Shown: positions 33,993-46,292 of the stretch, one piece after another | Position numbering within the stretch: the stretch's first letter is position 1 | Layout: each line of letters begins with the position of its first letter | Assembly: GCA_024336345.1 (NCBI GenBank) | Contig: JANFOG010000003.1 | Coordinates: 3,602,501 to 3,666,500, forward strand | Origin: Mariannaea sp. PMI_226 | Lineage: Eukaryota; Ascomycota; Sordariomycetes; Hypocreales; Nectriaceae | DNA: 64,000 bases | Direction of reading: 5' to 3' | Made by a program: the position numbers and the translations under genes | Notes under the pieces: model-generated | What the model was told of the DNA's origin: nothing | Seen by the model: the letters and a program-made list of their open reading frames with translations, nothing else | Database searches by the model: none

Positions 33993-36900
33993 TTAACCAC
34001 GTCCCGGCCTCGACTCTTCCCTCCTTGCCTCCCGCGTGCTAATATGTTCGCCCAAAAGCGAGACGGTATACGCAGACCCTGCCACTCCTGCTGTCCCCAG
34101 AATTAGCTTCCTCCCGAGCCGGCGCTTCTTCCGGTTTCCAGCTGGCGCACGCGTCGTCACCATCTCTTCCTCCTTTGTGTCTACACCAGGACGGAAGGGT
34201 GGTGCCGGCTTCTCTTGTTCTGGGGACTCTGACATCGTTTCGTAGTTGACAAACCCTGTAGGACTGGCAAAATTGCCTACTGCAGATTTACCCATTAGGT
34301 CGATGGGATTGACCTTTGGGGATCCCACATGTGTTGAGAAAGCTCCGCCCTCCACCTGAGTCGATGCAGAGCGCACTTTGCGGAAGATGAGCACGTCGCC
34401 GCTGCCTGACATGACCTCATATCCCTGAGCCTGGAGAGACTCGAAGTGAGGCAGGAATTTGGATGGGTTAGACAACCGGAGCAGAACATCACCAAGAGTT
34501 GACGTAGGCTCCGATGCTTGCATTGATGTAGTCGCGTCCGCGATGCTCATAGTCTGCAGCGCAGCATCGTACGCTAGGATCTTGTATGATTCAGGCACAT
34601 TTTCCACCTGGTTCTTGCTGCTGCCTTCATAATGCTTCTCCGCTGTCGGCATCGTCTTTCTGCCGCACTCTTCTGTAAAACTCGTCTCCAACCCCTGTGG
34701 CTCATGGGAATAAAGATCACGCATGATGTGGCGATCCAAGGACGTCTGTATCCTGCCCTCTTCTCGGGGGAAAGATTCGTCCATGGAACTCATTTCAGCA
34801 CCGTCCCGGTCCACAGACCATGTCTTAGCCAGATCAGACTCCTGGACATGGTCTCTAGGAAACAGAGTAGACTTTGTGGGTGAGTTATCGGTGCTCCAAG
34901 ATGTAGAAAATTCCTCTGGAAAGTCGCGGGCGTAGTAACCAGTTAGCTGAGCAGCTTGCTTCATGTTCAGAGACGAAGTTAGATCCTCAGACTCATCTGA
35001 TTTCTCTTTAGCATCAGAGGATTGCCGTAGGCTGCCTGTGCGTGCAGCCTCTGCCGTCAGTTGGTCAGCCTTATTGTGAAATTCGGGATTGTGCCCGTTG
35101 TTCCTGTGGGGAAGAGGATAAGCAATTGAAGGGCCATTCCTGGTATCTTGGGGACATGCCTTGGAATCGTAGTCTCGGAGGCCACGGGCGACTGCATCCA
35201 GCTGAGCAGCGGGTTTGCCATCAGGTTCGTTGTGAAGAAAAGTTGAGTACTTGTTCAGGTCCTCATAAGCTTTTGTGGTTTCACCTGGTTGAGTCGAAGG
35301 CGAGGAATCAATAGCATCAAAGCTGGTGGGTTGGTACTCGCCCAAGTCCTCATACTGTTTTGTCAACTCCTCAGGGTGGATATGCTGCATGATTGCAGGT
35401 TCCTCAAACCCGGCAGCGGGATATTGATCAAGATCTTTGTAATTCTTCGAGGCCTGCTCAGGATGGATGCGTTCCTGTTCTGGACCAGCATTCTCATAAG
35501 CGGCATACTTGTCGAGATCCTTGTACTGTTTGGAAGCCTCCTCTGGGTGCATTCGAACCGTTTCCGGATCAGAATTGTCATAGTGGTGATAGGCTGGCAA
35601 GTCCTCATAGTTCTTTGATGATGCCTCGGGATGGGTGCGCTTGGCATTTACCTTGGGTTCTGATAGGTCACGCGGAGCATACAAAACATTACTGCCCTGC
35701 TTGGATTTTTCCTCAGGAGTCAGCTCTCGTAAACCATCAGGTTCATTCCACATCACAGCACCATACAAGTGGAGATCATCATAATTTTTGGACAGCTCCT
35801 CGGGGGTAAGCTTCCTGAGGCCATCTGGTTCGTTCCACATCACGGGGCCATACTGGTCAAGGTCATCGTACTTGCTGGCAAAGTCCTCAACCGGAGCATC
35901 CACCTTGGCTGGGAGGGGTTTTCCTCTTGGGGTAGCATCCATCTGAGAGATTTCATGGGCTCGAAGGGTCGACAGCTTGGCAACAAATGGGGCAGCATAG
36001 CTGTCGAGATCTTCGTACTTCTTAGATTCCTCCTCAGGGGTCAACCGTCGCAAGCCATCAGGCTCGCTCCAGATCACAGGTCCATATTCTGACAAGTCTT
36101 TGTAGTTCTTGGACAGCTCTTCAGGGGTGAGTTTTCGTAGTCCGTCAGGTTCATTCCAATGCACGGCTCCATACTTGTGGAGGTCGTCATAATTCTTGGA
36201 TAGTTCCTCAGCCGTTGGTTTCTGCAGCCCATCGGGCTCATTCCACTCCACCGCCTTGTACTGGTCCAAGTCATTATAAAACTTTGACTGCTCCTCGGGG
36301 GTCAGCGTGCGAGTTGTAAATGGATCATCAATTTTGGGTGATGCATATTTGTCAAGGTCCTGATACACTTTCGAGCTCTCCTCAGGAGTAGCCTTACGAA
36401 GACCGTCGGGCTCATTCCAGCGAGTAGCCCCATACTTGTCCAGGTCTTGATAGCCCAGGTCCTTCTGAGTACTAGCAGAAGCGGGTTCATCTCTCACAGG
36501 GCCGTAGTTATCTAGATCTTCATATTTCTGAGAAGATGAGACTTGTTCTGGAGGCTCAGAGAAGTCGGTTGGGTTGTATCCGTCCAGATCGTTGTACAGG
36601 GGAGCTGGGTTGGATTGATTGGGTTGTTCTTTTCCCCTTCTCCGATTGGTGATAGGGTCAATGAATGATGTATCGTTGGGCTCCGTGGTGTTCCGCCATG
36701 TGACATTTTGCTCCCCGTAGTGCGACCCCAGATAGTTGCGAATGTTTTGCATTTGTGATGTCCACATACCATTCTTGTAATTGAGGGGCTGTTCACCCCG
36801 GATTAGGTGGTCGATAGCGCTCCGCTCCACATCTTCGATATTTTTGCCGGGACGGACGCTAGAGAGCTCGTCTGACCAGGACTTGACCTCATTGGGGTTG

Positions 36901-37196
36901 ACATATGTCTTGCCGTGGCCCGTACTGGAGGCCCCAGCGAAAGCCGCCATGGCCTTTCTGATGGTCTTGGTGGCACCCTTGTCCCAAGATATATGGCGGC
37001 TCAGCGACTCCAAATAATGATATCGGTGGGCATGGTGGCGTCTCCTGCCCTCTCGGCCGGCATGCATCGACGCTGCGCCAAAGCAAAGCTCTCTGGTCTG
37101 ACGGGCATGTCTCGACTGGACCAAAGCTGCTGAGGTTGAAGAGATAGACTGGAAAACTCTCGCTTGAGGCGAGGTGCGTGACGCGGTCAACAACAT
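33993..37196 (-). CDS. Tandem-repeat protein, probably mitochondrial, unknown function
   Basis: An uninterrupted frame of about 1067 residues from the ATG at 37196 (the frame stays open to 37316, but the upstream part has no better start). The first 80 residues are rich in Arg, Ser and Ala and lack acidic residues, as in mitochondrial presequences. A charged conserved region with SFIDPITNRRRG follows. About 16 repeats of 28-29 residues occupy roughly residues 200-660 (genomic 36600-35220), consensus Y-x-D-L-D-x-Y-G-x-x-x-W-N-E-P-D-G-L-R-x-L-T-P-E-E-x-S-K. A polar spacer leads to a C-terminal globular block (YKILAYDAALQTMSIA to GSGDVLIFRKVR), then a basic stretch and one membrane helix (LILGTAGVAGSAYTVSLL) near the C-terminus. 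The repeats are acidic, unlike the basic ends. The C-terminal block resembles a conserved fungal mitochondrial-type domain; the role is unknown. Confidence 0.8.
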   Translation of the reverse strand: MLLTASRTSPQARVFQSISSTSAALVQSRHARQTRELCFGAASMHAGREGRRRHHAHRYHYLESLSRHISWDKGATKTIRKAMAAFAGASSTGHGKTYVNPNEVKSWSDELSSVRPGKNIEDVERSAIDHLIRGEQPLNYKNGMWTSQMQNIRNYLGSHYGEQNVTWRNTTEPNDTSFIDPITNRRRGKEQPNQSNPAPLYNDLDGYNPTDFSEPPEQVSSSQKYEDLDNYGPVRDEPASASTQKDLGYQDLDKYGATRWNEPDGLRKATPEESSKVYQDLDKYASPKIDDPFTTRTLTPEEQSKFYNDLDQYKAVEWNEPDGLQKPTAEELSKNYDDLHKYGAVHWNEPDGLRKLTPEELSKNYKDLSEYGPVIWSEPDGLRRLTPEEESKKYEDLDSYAAPFVAKLSTLRAHEISQMDATPRGKPLPAKVDAPVEDFASKYDDLDQYGPVMWNEPDGLRKLTPEELSKNYDDLHLYGAVMWNEPDGLRELTPEEKSKQGSNVLYAPRDLSEPKVNAKRTHPEASSKNYEDLPAYHHYDNSDPETVRMHPEEASKQYKDLDKYAAYENAGPEQERIHPEQASKNYKDLDQYPAAGFEEPAIMQHIHPEELTKQYEDLGEYQPTSFDAIDSSPSTQPGETTKAYEDLNKYSTFLHNEPDGKPAAQLDAVARGLRDYDSKACPQDTRNGPSIAYPLPHRNNGHNPEFHNKADQLTAEAARTGSLRQSSDAKEKSDESEDLTSSLNMKQAAQLTGYYARDFPEEFSTSWSTDNSPTKSTLFPRDHVQESDLAKTWSVDRDGAEMSSMDESFPREEGRIQTSLDRHIMRDLYSHEPQGLETSFTEECGRKTMPTAEKHYEGSSKNQVENVPESYKILAYDAALQTMSIADATTSMQASEPTSTLGDVLLRLSNPSKFLPHFESLQAQGYEVMSGSGDVLIFRKVRSASTQVEGGAFSTHVGSPKVNPIDLMGKSAVGNFASPTGFVNYETMSESPEQEKPAPPFRPGVDTKEEEMVTTRAPAGNRKKRRLGRKLILGTAGVAGSAYTVSLLGEHISTREARREESRPGRG
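35220..36600 (-). repeat. About 16 tandem coding repeats of 28-29 codons
   Basis: Units begin with Tyr-x-Asp-Leu and end with Glu-Glu-x-Ser-Lys. Those between about 35700 and 36450 are most alike (NEPDGLRKLTPEELSK recurs almost unchanged), while the ones toward both ends are degenerate. One unit (about 35890-36010) carries an insertion of roughly 20 residues. Confidence 0.85.
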
Positions 37197-40100
37197 AGTG
37201 AAGGGAGGAAAGTAGTCAAGGTGATGCAGTTGGTATGGCCTTGTTCTATTATGGGCCGAGTTAGCGTTGGCACCAGGGAATACGGAAAACAGATGATCAA
37301 AGGAGCTTGCAGACAATGATTGCCTTGATATTCAAAAGAGACAATGCTTTAAATGTAAGCAAGAACGGAGAGCAGCTTACCAGGCACAAGAAGTGAATCG
37401 GCGGCAATCAAGCAGCTGGAGAAGCTAGATGCGACTAACAAGAGGCTGAAGAAGTGGGGGAACCGTGGTCCCCGTAGTTCGGTGAGGTGTAGGCGAGGCG
37501 TGTAGTAGGGAGGAAAGCAAGATATGGTTCAAAGCTGACGAGGGAGAATGAGGAAAGTGTGTTGTTGGTGAAGATGGATGGAGGAGGAGAGAGTTGAGGA
37601 GGAATGAGGAGTAAGAGAAGAGAGAGCATGGAGGAAGTAGAAAACGAAAGTGAAAGTAGAAGTAGAGGAAACCAAGTTGACGACGTCGACGCTGGGGACG
37701 GCCTGAGACGGGCCAGAGGTTCCTCACTCAAACTGAGCGCGGGGAGTGGGGCCACTGGTGGACAAGACCACAGGCAGCGTTTCGGGGGGGAGTTGGGGGA
37801 GGGGGCCGCTAAACGATAGTGGGGAGTGATACGCTGTGGGCACTGGACACTGGACAGCAGGCCTCAAGGCTACTTCGGGCGGGGCCAAGCCAAGGATGGC
37901 GAAGGTTGGATGAGGATGGGATCCATGCACAGTCGGTCCGTGAACAGTAAGAAGGGGATCCAGCACAAGGTGAGAAGACCTCGACGTCCATTCAGACCTG
38001 CTGCTGAAATCCAGTGCATCCACACTTGCTTGACTGGAAACAACTGGAGGGGGGCACGCGTGGGAGGTACAGAGTACAGGACGGAACATAAACCAGCCAC
38101 TGAGAGTTTGCGGGGTAGCAGGGAAACAAGAGGGTCTAGAGTTCCAGACGAGCCGGAGGGAGAAAGCTTTGGAGAGGAGGGGGCGAAAGACAAGGGCCGG
38201 GATGGTTGTCAAGGCGCATCCAAGACCCTCCTTGGGGTTGTACTGTTAATTCACCATGTCCGTATCCGTTGCTGTGCCCAAGACGCCGGGCAGGGGGATG
38301 GGCTGCAAGCCACTGACGTAAGTACGTATGAACTCTACATTGCGTGCCCTGGCATTTGGGAGCCTGCTCATGTACCTCACAGGGGAACGGGATTGGAAGT
38401 CTTATGAATGTTACTCTTGTTGTTGTTGGTTGTGGCAAAGGAATACCGAAATAATGGTAAGATTATCATTGGTAAATGGAACACGGATCTCGTGCCTTCC
38501 TTCAGGACACCGCGCCGTAACCACCGCCATAGCACAGCTGCACACTTATGCCGGCTCACAGGCAAAGACTTGTCTCTGCGTGACACACTTGGTCATTCGG
38601 AATATGCAAAGTCAATCACTTCTCAGAAGAGGGGAGTACAGAGCTGATGCACACGAGATGGCATCCCTCGGCTCATTGTACATCGACCCAGTCGCACCAA
38701 TCATATCGACTGATGCACACCTTGTTTTACTGCTTCCTTCATAGCGCCCCGTCAGGGGTGCTTCAGACCTGACATCACCAGCATGCATCGTCATCCCCGA
38801 AATGGTAGGTCCGCAAGCTCCGTGGGCGGTTAGACATGGAAGATAGAGACGTTGTGAGAATTCAACCTGATGCCGTCACGTGGCGCGTCGCATGACGAGG
38901 TGGTGTTGCGGACGTGAGGCGGAGGTATGGCGGAAGTGCCAAAGAGGGAAAGTATCTGACTGAATGTGCCTGATAATCGCCTGGAGGTTACCATCGTCAG
39001 TTGTCGTAGCCGGTGCCGTAAACGTCGTATGCGTGGATGGGTCGACCAGAGCGAGGGTTGGAAACTTGAACGAGAGCTTAAGAAGCGTGGGACACCAATT
39101 CAATCCCAGGCGGGGGAAGGGGGCGACATCTTTGTCATTCCTCTCTGGGGCTCGGCGTGTGGTCAACATGGCCACCAACACGACAATTGCTGGTGAGACA
39201 GCAGAGCAACTGTAAGACCAAAGTGCTCCGTTCGTTCACATCGTATGAATACTGGCAGGGAACACAGACACTTTTTGCTCGCTTCTCTCTTTTGAAAGCA
39301 ATAGCGTCCCTGCTTAGAGGCCAGGATCATTGTGTAAGTTGCCTTTGTACCACAGTAGCTGGCTGGTCTCGGTCAGTCAGTGGCAAGAGGACGACCCCCC
39401 TCTCATCCACGCCGCAAGGGGCAAGGTACGCAAATCGACCAGGGGTCCCCCCAGGCGTGCCAGGAATACCAAAAGGTTGGCCCCACGATGCCCTCCAACC
39501 CAAATGTGCTGACGGATGCTGCCAAGTAGGTACTGGGCTGCACAGGCACAGCCAAGAATCCAACGCTGATATGTAAGTGACTGCATTCAGAAGGTAGCGG
39601 GAGGAGGGTCCGTCATGCCGGCCAAACCTTCCGACGACCTGAAGGAGTGGAACCATCCGGTCTGGGCTCGGAGCCTCGTCGTGGCTTTGTTGCGGCGGGT
39701 GGAGGCCATGGCTTTTGGTGTAGCCTGAGAGCGGAGTCGACGGCCAACCGGAGCAGAGACGAATACAGGGGAAGCGATAAGCAGTCGAGCCATATCGTGT
39801 GCATTGTCTTCCGTAGGATGTATTAATCAATTAATAGGAATTACCGGATCCTCTAACCGCAAAGGGCGGAATCCTGACGGCCAGTCGTCGCGAGTTCTCG
39901 CCAACACATCGATGATTTCAATCGCTGGCTGCGAGGTAACTTATTGGCTGTGACTTTGGGGTTCAGTTCCAGGTTTGTGGCGACTTGACGACCTACTCCG
40001 AACTTGGGCAGTTATTGGGGTAGCCCTGTCGAATTTATGCATTAGGTAATCAGGCAAGGTACCAAGGTACCTGAAGTACTGCACCTCAGGTAAGGAAGGA

Positions 40101-40574
40101 AGGCCCTCCTCATATGAGGGGATCGATCGGCGTGAGTCAAGTCAGCAAAAGCCCAGGGCAAGCTTCCAGTGAGCATCTCACAATAACCATAGGCAGCACT
40201 ACAGATACACTGCTGCTTAGCTCAAACAGAATCTTCTGGACACAAAAAAAATTGAATTCAAATTGGTACTCGATATCTTGCCTTCAAAACAAAATTCTTT
40301 TCTTTTATTTTCAGTTTGGAAACTTGACCAATATTTTGTTTCTTTCCATCTCAACCTCTCAAGTCGCGTGTCTCAGGGCTCCGCGTTTGCCCCGCTTCAG
40401 CCCGCCCCGTGCTTCATGTGACATCACTGACTGACCCCTCCAAGTATTTTCTCTCATCACCGAGTCTAGCACAAAGAACCGCGCGCACCATCAAGAAATC
40501 TTGCAGTCCAGCACAATCTCACGATCGCTCCTTTCCCCTTCTCACCCACCCGCTGATCTTCCGCGCCCGTCAAC
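37197..40574. other. Long intergenic region, no gene supported
   Basis: The GC-rich part near 37400-38250 has long open frames on both strands (for example minus 37724-38212 and plus 37826-38407) that overlap each other and show no protein family features. A CACGTG lies at 38877-38882 and a GGTACC cluster at 40056-40098. The last 150 bases are the CT-rich promoter and leader of the listerin gene. Confidence 0.5.
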
Positions 40575-43500
40575 ATGAAGCGGAGTCAGGGTCGGACCGC
40601 CCCCCGATCCGGCTTCGGTGGCTTCAGCGGGTCTGGTGGTCCCGGTGCAAGCTCCGGCAGCTCCCTGTCTTACCTCGCTGAGCCTCCGTCTTTCACTTCC
40701 GTCTCCGACCCTAACGTGGTTGTGTCCCTGAAGAATGTCTTGAAGAAGGATAGCACCACGAAGGGAAAGGCTCTTGAGGAGTTGCTCGCCTATGTCCAAG
40801 CACATCCTTACGACAAGGATGGAGGGGTTGAGGAGGCGATCTTGGAAGTTTGGGTGAGTGTGTGCAGAAGTTATAAATGCAACAAAGGCTGCTACTATAT
40901 GCGAGGGGTAGAATATACTAATGTGATTGGGCCTAGGTACAAGTATATCCTCGAACTTCTATAGACAACTCTCGCCGAGTTCGCGAACTATCCCACAATG
41001 TCCAATTCGAGCTTATGAAATCCGCGCGAAGACGCTTCGAACGCCACATCCCCAACATCGTCGGTGCATGGCTCGCCGGCCCCTTCGATCGAGACCGCGT
41101 CGTTGCTAGAGCTGCCAGTGATGGACTTACCTCTTTCCTTTCTACCCCCGAAAAGGTGTCAGGATTCTGGACCAAATGTCAAGGTCAAATACTCGACTAC
41201 GCCATCGAAGCCATTCGAGAGACAAAAGACTCCCTAAGCGATGAGCGCTCCACAACTGCTGAGGATGCTGAGGCCAAGTACTTCCGGGTTGTCACAGCAA
41301 GCTTGTCACTAGTCCTTGGCCTACTCCAGAGAATAGACGAATCTAACCTGGAGAAGCAGCGGGATCGATATGACGAGTATTTTGGCGAGGATAATGTCTG
41401 GAGGGCCATTACCTTTAACGATGCAACTGTACGGAAGGCAGTCTGCCAGTTGCTCTTCGCGTCTATCGATCGAAAGTTACCCTACGCAGAGTCGACGAAA
41501 GTAAAGCAGGCAATTATCACCGGTGGCCTGAAGACTAACCAGCTGGGGTCTGCTCTGGAATATGTCCGTGCTTTAACCAAGATGACCCAAGCTTACCCAG
41601 ACGTCTGGGTTTCCTCGAAGTCACCATCCGATCCCAAGTCCCCCATTTCCAGGCTTCAGGCTTTTATTGCCAAGGGATCACAGGGAAGCCAGTCCCGATT
41701 TTGGACGTACCTAGATCAGCTGCTTTCTATTCTACCCGCCGAGGTCATAACTCCCGACACTGCCTCAAGTCTCCTTACTGCTCTCAAGTCCGGAATCACA
41801 AATCGAGATGAACCCCGTACTAATACCTCTCCGGCCTGGAAGTGTTTCATTGATACGTCTCGGCGGCTACTCAAAAGTTTGCCAGAGGCGGACCAGTTGC
41901 CTTTTGTGCAAGAGCATCTGTTCCCACTTATAGAACAATTCCTCTTCTCCGTCTCCGAGAAGACCGCCGCCATCCCGCTCGGACCCAACGCTATATCTGT
42001 GCTCGTGGAGGCCTACATCATTATTGTCGAAGCTGCACCCGATGTAGTTGCCGCATCTCCCGGCGAGTGGGATCGCCTGGCCACAGTGTTTTGTTCCAAG
42101 ATTTCTGGGTCTCTTCCTGAAGTCTCTCGCGACTACCACCAATCCCAAGAGAAAATCGCCGAAGAAGGTCGAAGATGGTTCAGTCTTGTGGGACAAATCG
42201 AGGACAAGCTCTCTACTGCATGTGGCCTTCCGGATCACACGATTGCACCGTCAGGCAAACTGATTGCTAAAAGCATTTCGCTCTTAGAAAGTCGAAACTT
42301 GAAACCATATGGAGCGGCCAGAATTCTCGAGTATGCTTTGAGTACAGCTCCTCGGCTTTTCGCCGGCAACGCTGCAAAACAAGTTTCAACGTTTCTCCTC
42401 TCCCTGAGTGAGGATGACGCAGCCAAAGCCATAGCATCCCCTTCTTCAAGATATCTCCTATCCTGCATCCATTTGCAGGGTGCCGTCTCCGATGGGCTTG
42501 CCCCCGTCTGGGCCTCATGGATCCAGGCTATCCTAGGACTTCCGCCAAGCCCCGCCCGCGACTCTGCGTTGGCATCTTTAATCTCCAGAGATACCGGTTC
42601 AGCCCTTGCGAGAAACCACATAGTCTTACAACAATACATTGTCGCGCAATCTATCTCTGCCGTCAAGGGCGAGGTGGGCTCTTGGGAGGTCTTCGAGGCT
42701 GCCGTCACATACCAAAGCCTGACTGACGAGAGTTACCGAGACCTCTTGAGACAACTTGCTTCTATCCTCGAGAAAGAACCTCAGTTCACAGAAAACACCC
42801 TAAAAGCTCTGGAAACCGTTGCTAAGAGCAGGCCTAACCTATTCTCGCAAGATGAAGCTATTCATACCTCTCTTATCGCTCAGCTTTTAAGTCTTTCCGA
42901 GATCGATGACACTACTGTTTCTGCCCCAGCGATCGCAATCCGTTCTCTTTTGGACAGCCATGGCGATGGAAAGCAGCCTGTTCTCAGTATTATCCAGTCG
43001 AACCTTGAGAGGGCCGGAGCCCAATCTCTAGAGTAAGCTAGGCATCTACCCATCTCCTCTCATCGTGCCCGCTAACTGTAAATAGTATCGAGACGCTCGT
43101 GCTTCAGGCGCAGAGTGCTGCAGAGACCGATATTCCTATAGAAGAGCTCTTCCCGAGTACCAACGCCTGGATGACTGAACTCGTTCCTTTCCTAGAACAA
43201 CCTATAAACCCGTCTCTGGCTATCACAAATAATCTTGCTGGTGCTTGTGCCCTCATTCCTGGCCATTCCGAAGCCTCTCTCCTCCGGGTTCCAAGGGATA
43301 GAAAGGGCCGATCTATTCCTATGAGAATGGCTCTCTACGTCTGCCAACTTACAGAGTCGAATCTGTCTCTTTTCAAGCTGCCTAAGGCGTTCCAAGTGGA
43401 GATTTTATATCTTCAGTGTCTCACTGTCCAGCTAGTTTCGGATCAAATTGCGTGTATGGAGGAGAATCGACTTTGGAAGACTGTTGGCCACACTGAGGCT

Positions 43501-45596
43501 AGCATTCAAGCAGAGAGTTTCATCACTTCGATGCGCACCATCCTCAACACTTTGACATCCGAAATCAAGACTTGGGATGATAGCTCGGTCATTTATGACC
43601 TAGTAAATCTCTTGGCGGAACATTCGAGGGAACTGACCCCACGAGGTCTTTACAGCGCAAGGGCCCTGGGGGAGCTTGTCCAGACCTTGGTGGAGTCCCA
43701 TGGGTCTCGCCTGGAAGCATCACTTCTGAAGCCTGATCTTCTCAAGATTTCTGCTCCCACGGTTCTTCCTGCTGCAGCTCTCATCACAGGATTTAAAGAA
43801 TCTCTTCAGCCTTCCAAGTTGGCGAACACTTTCTGCAACCGCATTGTCAGTGAAGTCGCTGGGATGGCTCCAAACGGAGAAAAGACGCTAATGGCGCTCG
43901 TGCTTCTCAATGCTTGCGCGCAAATATACGAATCTGGCGAACTGCCTGTTGCGAACAACCGAATAGTATTCGCTGTCCGACAGATTACCACCTGGCTGGA
44001 TGATCCCGAGGACCTAGACCTAGCCTTGCGTGCGGAGATATGTCGCTCGCTCAATCATCTCTTACCTTGTATGAAGGATGTGTACGGATCCTATTGGGAA
44101 AAGACGATTGAGTTTTGTATAAACCTCTGGAACCAAGCTAATAAATACGACCTTGACCGATCACTCCCCTTTATCCACTCTTCGTTGCGGCTGTTCAAGA
44201 CCCTCGAATCATTACAGGAGCCCAATGATGATTTCGTCGATGCCCTCAAAGAGTTTGAGAGTGCCAAACCTCGAGCTTTGCTTGAGCTTCTCCGACTACC
44301 ACGAGATGCATTCTCACAGCCCTTAGAGATTGTAGATGCGATGCTTTGCCGTGAGGTCGACAAAATTCCTCTCTCACGTATCAAAGACCTGTCCGATATC
44401 TATGGTCTGGTGGCTTCGGAATCACGAGACATTCAAACTGCGGCGTTCAACCTTCTTCATCGGGCCATCCCTGCGCAGCAAGAGCAAAAGTCTGTCGATA
44501 TTCTACTTGATAAGACTGGTATGTTTGATGAAATTTAATTAGCACTCTCAATTTCTTACTAACTCGTTTAGATGCTCGATTGCCTGATGAGCTCTTCTCG
44601 CTTCTCCTGGATGCCCCAACACTGGCAAAGTACTCTGATGAGATGCTCGCCGAGTTCCCTTCGCCCATTCGATCATACCTATTGTCGTGGAAACTGGTCT
44701 TTGACGCATATTCAACTTCCTCCTTCAAGATCCGCAATGACTTCACCGAAAACTTGAAGACGGATAACACCCTCACACCACTCATGGAGTTCATGTTTGA
44801 CGTTCTCGGACACTCAGCTGCCCACCCACTGAAGTTGGAACGGGTTAACTTGGAGGCTCAGCATATCCAGGACTATGACGTGAAGCTCGCAGAATCAGAG
44901 GCTGAAGAGAAAAACATGCAGTGGCTGCTCGTCCATCTGTTCTATCTGACCCTCAAGTTCACGCCCGGCTTGTTCCGAACGTGGTACATTAACTGCCGTT
45001 CCAAGCAAACCAGAATCGCCGTTGAGTCCTGGACGGCCAAATACTTTTCCCCTCTGACCATCTCTGACACCCTAGACGAGGTACAGCAGTGGGCAGACAC
45101 CCAAGAGCCGCCGGCCATGGATGAGCAGGAGCTCACCGTCAAAATCGCCCGCGCCGCCCGCGAAGTCACAGCCGGTTATGAAGTTGACGAAGAGCAAGCC
45201 CTCATCGCCATCAGAATCCCCCCCAGCTACCCCATCGAAGGCGTCTCCGTCATCGGCCTGCACCGCGTCGCCGTCAGCGAGAGGAAGTGGCAGAGCTGGA
45301 TCATGACCACGCAGGGCGTCATCACCTTCTCCAACGGCAACATTGTGGACGGATTGCAAGTATTCAAGCGCAACATTGTCGGCGCGCTCAAGGGCCAGAG
45401 CGAATGCGCGATCTGCTACAGCATCATCTCGACTGATAAGCGCATGCCCGATAAGCGGTGCACGACGTGCAAGAACTTGTTCCACCGCGGGTGCTTATAC
45501 AAGTGGTTCCAGACCAGCAGCCAAAACACTTGCCCGCTGTGCAGAAACCCCATTGACTATCTAGGTGCGGATACTGCAAAGAGGAGGCAAGGATAG
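40575..45596 (+). CDS. LTN1: E3 ubiquitin-protein ligase listerin (Ltn1/Rkr1)
   Basis: Four exons join in phase: 40575-40853, 40937-43032, 43086-44518 and 44572-45596, giving about 1610 residues, close to the size of other fungal Ltn1. The N-terminus has a Gly/Ser-rich start, then the conserved N-terminal block (SYLAEPPSFTSVSDPNVVVSLKNVLKKD). The middle is a long array of HEAT-like helices. The end carries an RWD-like region and a RING variant: CAICYSI, a CxxC pair in RCTTCK, FHRGCLYKW and CPLCR in the last 63 residues. Listerin acts in ribosome-associated quality control: it binds 60S subunits with stalled nascent chains (with Rqc2 and Rqc1) and ubiquitinates the chain for Cdc48 and proteasome. 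Introns are 53-83 bases. Start choice is supported by the similarity beginning right after it. Confidence 0.95.
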
Positions 45597-46292
45597 AAGT
45601 AGTGGCGCTGTTTTTGCCTGGTTACGGTAATGATTATGATGTGCGCAAAAAGAAGAAAAGGAAGAAAAAGAAAATGGGAGTGCGGGTATGCGTTGAGGCG
45701 AATATAGAGTATTGAGTTGACGGGGAGATAGAAACACCGTCATTGACGATATTGGTATAGCACCCTTGTTTTAGACTTGACCTGAATGAAGTTTATGTCA
45801 GAGCAAATCAACTGGTTGTTATAAGCTAAGATATAAACACAGTAGCAATCCAACATCAAGTGACTGCATTCTATATATATTTTCGTACTCTCTATAATTG
45901 GTCCCTCCCTGCCGTATATGGTATTCAAAAATGCAATCATTTCCGTAGCTATGACAAGTGATGATCTTCAGCGAATATGAGGGATTATGTTAATATCGCA
46001 TTTACATATGAGATTCCCACAGCTTGAGTCCTGTAGGGTTGACGGGACGCTCTCGTAAGCCGTCAAGGAGAGGTGATGGAGGAGGGAGTTAACTTGCAAT
46101 ATGCAGCAATAATCTGAGCAAGCGATATTCCTGTTCCATAATTGTCAGTTCATCGAGGTAAACAAGCTACTTGCTTGCTTGCTAGGCCCATTCATGGCGC
46201 AGTCAAATAATGAAGGTGAATAAGATGTCAACGAGTTATCAATGACCTCATCGTCTTACCTTTTTGTTAGCGCAATGAAGTCTTTGCTTCAC
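45597..46292. other. Intergenic region between convergent genes
   Basis: 3' flanks of listerin and the Csk1-like gene; AT-rich between 45780 and 46000. Nothing further seen. Confidence 0.5.

Noticed and set aside
37724..38407. Overlapping 162- and 193-codon frames on both strands
   Set aside because: They overlap in GC-rich DNA, show low-complexity Pro/Ser or Gly/Arg content and no splice or family support.
39327..39830. 167-codon minus-strand frame
   Set aside because: No recognisable domain, and competing frames of similar quality exist on the other strand.
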